From: JACCXE01 sp963718605
GTDB taxonomy: Bacteria > Actinomycetota > Acidimicrobiia > Acidimicrobiales > JACCXE01
Assembly: GCA_963718605.1 (NCBI GenBank)
Contig: OY970363.1
Location: forward strand, 2,480,001-2,544,000
DNA length: 64,000 bases
Direction: 5' to 3'
The notes under the pieces are model-generated. The model worked only from the letters and a program-made list of their open reading frames with translations. It was not told the DNA's origin and made no database searches. Of this stretch, positions 60,612-64,000 are shown piece after piece. Position 1 is the first letter of the stretch. Every line of letters starts with the position of its first letter. The translations under genes were made by a program, and so were the position numbers.

Positions 60612-62039
60612 GTGTTGACGAGGGCTGAACGACTCAAATCCAGCCCCCGCTACAAGTGGCTTGTCCTGTGGACGGTCATGGGGGGACTGTTCTCCGTGAA
60701 CGTCACATTCACGATTTTGGCGGTCGCACTCCCGCGAATCGCCCACGACTTTCACACCTCACGCAACACGATGACGTGGGTCATCACCGGTCCGTTGCTC
60801 GCCTTCGGCGTCGCCGCTCCGTCGCTCGGCAAGGCCGCCGACCAGTACGGCGCCAAGCGGATCTACCAACTCGGCCTGATCTTGTCCTTCTTCGCCGCCG
60901 GGCTGTCCGCTTTGGCGTGGGGTGCGCTGCCGCTGATCGTTATCCGCACGATCGGTTCACTCGAAGGCGCCGCCACCGGCGCGGCCTCGATGGCGATCGT
61001 GATGCGCACCTTCGACCGCGACGAGCGGGTCAAAGCCATGGGCTGGTGGTCGCTCGTCGGCGCCGGCGGACCGGTGATCGGTGTCGTGCTTGGCGGGTTC
61101 CTGCTCGAGTCGTTCGGTTGGCGCGTGATTTTCGCGTGCCAGATGCCGCTGATTGCCGCGGCGTTCATTCTCGGTTCGGTCGTGTTGAGTGAGACCGAAA
61201 CGTTGCCGCCGCAGAAATTCGACGTCGCCGGCGCGGCCACGCTCTCGGGGGGCATCACCGCACTCTTGTTCGCGATCAACCGCGGGCCCGAGCTCGGCTG
61301 GAGCAGCCCCGTGGTGATCGGTGCGTTCGCGCTCAGCCCCGTGTTGCTGTGGCTCTTCGTGCGCGTGGAGCGACGCTCGGACGCACCCCTGCTGTCGCTC
61401 GACTACTTGAAGAAGCGCGCGTTCGCATTCCCGGTCGCCAGTCAGTCGCTCGCCAACTTCGCGTACATGGGCGGGTTCATCCTCACGCCGTCGTTGCTTC
61501 AGACCGTTTACCACTACACCGACGAGAAGATCGGCCTCCTCGTGATCGCGCGGCCGCTGTCGTTCTCGATCCTCTCGCCCGTCGCCGGATACCTCGCGGT
61601 GAAGATCGGTCAGCGCACCTCTGCGGTGGTCGGCACTGCGTTCGTAGTTGTTTCGATGGGCGTGTTCGCGTCGCTGGGCGGCAGCTCGCCGAACCTGCTG
61701 ATCATCCTGGCGTTGATGCTGTCGGGCATCGGCCTCGGCATCTCGTCACCATCGGTCGCGGCCGGCGTGGCCAACGCGGTCGAGGACCACGACCTCGGCG
61801 TGGCCAGCGCCGCGCAACAACTCATGAACAACGTCGGCATTGTCAGCGGCATCCAATTGATGACCACGATCCAAACCTCGATCAGCCACGGCACCGAAGG
61901 CCCCGGCGCCCTGCCCGGCTTCCGCGCCGCCTACCTAGTGGGCGGCGCAGTATGCGTAGTCGGCGTGTTGCTCGCGACGGGCGTAAAAAACGAACACGCC
62001 CGCCCCGAGCTCCACCCCGAATTGTTCGAGTCCTTTTAG
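60612..62039 (+). CDS. MFS drug-efflux-type transporter (DHA2-like)
   Basis: A 475-residue permease with about 14 membrane helices. The motif A equivalent is LGKAADQYGAKRIYQLG, motif C lies in GWWSLVGAGGPVIGVVLGGF, and the TFTILAVALPRIAHDF N-terminal helix is typical of the EmrB/QacA (DHA2) group that exports drugs or lipophilic compounds by proton antiport. Substrate unknown. Start at GTG 60612; the next codon, TTG, is also possible. It is transcribed alone, convergent with the SCP2 gene. Confidence 0.88.
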   Translation: MLTRAERLKSSPRYKWLVLWTVMGGLFSVNVTFTILAVALPRIAHDFHTSRNTMTWVITGPLLAFGVAAPSLGKAADQYGAKRIYQLGLILSFFAAGLSALAWGALPLIVIRTIGSLEGAATGAASMAIVMRTFDRDERVKAMGWWSLVGAGGPVIGVVLGGFLLESFGWRVIFACQMPLIAAAFILGSVVLSETETLPPQKFDVAGAATLSGGITALLFAINRGPELGWSSPVVIGAFALSPVLLWLFVRVERRSDAPLLSLDYLKKRAFAFPVASQSLANFAYMGGFILTPSLLQTVYHYTDEKIGLLVIARPLSFSILSPVAGYLAVKIGQRTSAVVGTAFVVVSMGVFASLGGSSPNLLIILALMLSGIGLGISSPSVAAGVANAVEDHDLGVASAAQQLMNNVGIVSGIQLMTTIQTSISHGTEGPGALPGFRAAYLVGGAVCVVGVLLATGVKNEHARPELHPELFESF

Positions 62040-62061
62040 CCCCCAAACGAGTGGGGCTGCG

Positions 62062-62469
62062 CTACTCAGTTATGTCGGCGATCTTCGCGGCCAACTCGGC
62101 GGCGGAGGGGTCGGCAGGGCCGCTGGACATCGCCATGAGCTTGGTCATGTCGCCCGCGACCTTGATCTTGCCGCTCATGAAGGCCTGCATGCCGGCCTGC
62201 GGGTTGCCGTCGACGAAGATCGCCTTGGCCGTCGCGTAGTCGAGGGTGACGGTGACATCCGCGCCTTCGATGTGACCGGTATCCATTTCCATTTCGCCCG
62301 AACTGGTGTCCATGTGCGCCTCGATGGTGCCGTCACCGAACGGGACGTCGGTGATGATCTGATTCATCTTCACGACGTGGGCGGCAGGCGCGCCCTTGCC
62401 CTTGTACTCCTCGCGGATCGCCTTCGCGGCGTCCATCCACTCATCGGACAGGAAGGGATACTTAGCCAC
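62062..62469 (-). CDS. SCP2 sterol/lipid-binding domain protein
   Basis: A 135-residue single SCP2-domain protein. AKAIREEYKGKG is the first helix, ADVTVTLDYATAKAIFVDGNP the central strand-helix, and QAFMSGKIKVAGDMTKLM the characteristic motif of the family. Such proteins bind acyl chains or sterols in a cavity and often accompany fatty-acid or steroid catabolic genes, like the SDR nearby. Starts at ATG 62469 behind an AAGGAGC site. Confidence 0.92.
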   Translation of the reverse strand: MAKYPFLSDEWMDAAKAIREEYKGKGAPAAHVVKMNQIITDVPFGDGTIEAHMDTSSGEMEMDTGHIEGADVTVTLDYATAKAIFVDGNPQAGMQAFMSGKIKVAGDMTKLMAMSSGPADPSAAELAAKIADITE

Positions 62470-62540
62470 AGATGCTCCTTGAGATCGGTTGGTTAGTGCG
62501 TGCCGAACGCTAGTCGTGCATCCTCACTACAGTCCCGCCG

Positions 62541-63845
62541 GTGGCTCACGTAAGCAGCGACGCGATACCCGACTACCACGTCGACAAGAAGTACCTGCGG
62601 CTCCTGCTCGTGCTGCTTGTGTCGGCGGCGTTCTTCGAGGGCTACGACAGCTCGATCCTGGCGCTATTGCTGCCCGACATCCAGAGCACGTTCCGCGTAA
62701 GCGAAGCGGTGCTGGGTGTGACTCGCATCCCGATCGAACTCGGCCTGTTCGTCGCGTTCTTCGTAACGCGTCTGTCGGACCGACTGGGTCGCCGTCCATT
62801 GCTCCTCTGGTCGGTCGTCGGCTACACGGTGTTCACCGCGGCGACGGCGTTCTCGTGGGACATCTGGAGCTTCGCCTTCTTCCAGTTCGGCTCACGCGTG
62901 TTCCTCGGCGCCGAATACGCCGTCGGCGTGACGATGATCGTCGAAGAGTTCCCGGCCGGTAAGCGCGGTCGAGCGCTCGGCACGCTGTTGACGTTCGCCG
63001 CGCTCGGGACCATTGCCGTCGGCATGCTCATCTTCGCCGGGCTGGCCGAGTCGGGCCTGGGGTGGCGGGCGTTCTATCTCGTCGGCCTCGTCCCCCTGCT
63101 CCTACTGATCCCGTTCCGGCGCCGGCTCCGCGAGACGCAGCGCTTTACAGACATGCGCGCCGAACGCGCCCGCGGCGAGACACAGGAAGAAGTGCCGTTC
63201 CTCGAGCCGTGGAAGCCGCAGTACCGCCGCAACCTCGTGCTCGTGGGCATCGTGCACATGCTGCGATCGATCCCGATTTTCGGTTCGACCGCGTGGTGGG
63301 CGTTCTACGCCGAGCGCGAACGCGGCTTCACCGCAGTCGAGGTGTCGATTTACATCATTGCCTCGTACGGCCTGGGCTGCATGGGCTACTACGTGTGCGG
63401 CCGACTAATGGAACGCATTGGTCGGCGGCCAACGGCGTTGCTCTACTTCTCGGGCGGCATCGTCTTCTCGGTCGTGCTTTTCCAAACCGCGAGCAAACCC
63501 GTTGCCTTCGTCGCCTTGATGCTCGCCGTGTTCTTCGGCCTTGGCATGGGCCCCGTGATGAGCAGCTTCGCGACCGAACTGTTTCCCACTCACATCCGCG
63601 GGCAGGCCGCCGCGTGGATCCGCAACTGGTTCGAGATCGCTGGCTATGTGTTTGGCCCCGCCCTGGTCGGCATCCTCGGCGACCATGCGACGGGCGCGAT
63701 CGGCAACATCGGCGACACGGTGACGCTGCTCATGATCTTGCAGCTACCGGCGCTCTACCTGATCTGGAAGTTCATGCCTGAGACCAAAGGCCTCGAACTC
63801 GAAGAGATTCTCCCCGACGATCAGCTGTCCTTGGGACTGTCATGA
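62541..63845 (+). CDS. MFS transporter (metabolite/sugar-porter type)
   Basis: A 434-residue twelve-helix MFS permease. The N-terminal LVSAAFFEGYDSSILALLLP with its Gly-Tyr-Asp, the loop motif RLSDRLGRRPLLLW, FPAGKRGRALGTL after helix 6, and the C-terminal ELFPTHIRGQAAAWIR then ETKGLELEEI are signatures of the sugar/aromatic-acid porter subgroup. It resembles, and is probably paralogous to, the transporter at 38998-40539. The substrate is unknown. Starts at GTG 62541; the stop overlaps the next start (ATGA). Confidence 0.88.
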   Translation: MAHVSSDAIPDYHVDKKYLRLLLVLLVSAAFFEGYDSSILALLLPDIQSTFRVSEAVLGVTRIPIELGLFVAFFVTRLSDRLGRRPLLLWSVVGYTVFTAATAFSWDIWSFAFFQFGSRVFLGAEYAVGVTMIVEEFPAGKRGRALGTLLTFAALGTIAVGMLIFAGLAESGLGWRAFYLVGLVPLLLLIPFRRRLRETQRFTDMRAERARGETQEEVPFLEPWKPQYRRNLVLVGIVHMLRSIPIFGSTAWWAFYAERERGFTAVEVSIYIIASYGLGCMGYYVCGRLMERIGRRPTALLYFSGGIVFSVVLFQTASKPVAFVALMLAVFFGLGMGPVMSSFATELFPTHIRGQAAAWIRNWFEIAGYVFGPALVGILGDHATGAIGNIGDTVTLLMILQLPALYLIWKFMPETKGLELEEILPDDQLSLGLS

Positions 63846-64000
63846 ACAACAGAACGTTCGTCAGTGGGCTGGTCGTCTGCGTCGCGGTGATGTTTGCGAT
63901 CGGTGGCGCGTTGTTCCTGTTGAACCACGGCCACAGCCGACCAGAAGGCGTAGCCGAGGACTGGCTGACTGCGATCGGCGACACAACGCGCAAGGGAGTC
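63842..64000 (+). CDS. membrane-anchored protein, N-terminal part
   Basis: The frame opens at ATG 63842, overlapping the MFS stop by 4 bp, and runs off the right edge after 53 codons. It has a short basic lead, one hydrophobic helix (SGLVVCVAVMFAIGGALFLL) and a polar extracytoplasmic start (HGHSRPEGVAEDWL). Function cannot be judged from this fragment; the overlap suggests it is made together with the transporter. Confidence 0.6.
   Translation, partial: MNNRTFVSGLVVCVAVMFAIGGALFLLNHGHSRPEGVAEDWLTAIGDTTRKGV

Overview
The window is high-GC bacterial chromosome with dense, largely non-overlapping genes. A WhiB-type regulator, a PASTA Ser/Thr kinase, a cupin next to rho, and the gene order argS-lysA-hom / rpmE-prfA-prmC-sua5 / wecA-atpIBEFHAGDC point to Actinobacteriota. 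That order closely follows the Mycobacterium tuberculosis block argS to atpC. DUF559/AbiEi-type genes, a DUF6204 protein and Thr/Ser-rich surface proteins suggest a deep lineage such as Acidimicrobiia; this placement is inference.

Layout. 1-1940: end of a secreted phosphoesterase, an Arg-CCG tRNA, a single-domain response regulator and an isochorismatase-like hydrolase. 1941-8152: arginyl-tRNA synthetase and the aspartate-family genes lysA, hom and thrC, with thrC inverted, no thrB, and a cupin gene. 8374-18066: rho, rpmE, an unknown gene carrying a palindromic element, prfA, prmC, sua5, a DUF6204 gene, a thiolase, an LMW phosphatase, rpiB and glyA. 18122-26757: a wecA-like lipid-carrier sugar transferase and the complete F1Fo ATP synthase operon. 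26764-37823: a 2H-phosphoesterase/GNAT fusion, an L,D-transpeptidase, two paralogous surface proteins, glpX, an acyl-CoA mutase large subunit and several lineage-specific proteins. 37860-53537: a DUF559 endonuclease-like gene bracketed by palindromic repeats, MFS transporter, murA, NifU-like, meaB, enoyl-CoA hydratase, WhiB, galT, a cysteine desulfurase-mnmA-DsbA cluster and ligA. 53538-57572: an accessory patch of small orphan membrane-protein genes separated by short hairpin motifs, one of which carries an ISL3-family insertion sequence with a perfect 8-bp target duplication. 57610-64000: PknB-like kinase, SDR, two MFS transporters, an SCP2 protein and the start of a membrane-anchored protein.

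The housekeeping parts fit together as translation (argS, prfA, prmC, sua5, mnmA, rpmE), energy (atp operon), aspartate-family amino acids, cell wall (wecA-like, murA, L,D-transpeptidase, PknB) and acyl-CoA metabolism (mutase large subunit, meaB, crotonase, thiolase, SDR, SCP2).

Two cross-cutting observations stand out. First, a 51-bp imperfect palindrome occurs three times: once inside a reading frame, and twice as inverted copies at the ends of a DUF559 gene. Second, about a dozen apparent single-base frame breaks hit genes normally essential or well conserved (hom, thrC, rho, atpF, atpG, wecA-like and others). Several restore the original frame downstream, so residual indel errors in the assembly are more likely than true decay. 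No CRISPR array, prophage or recognised defence island was seen.
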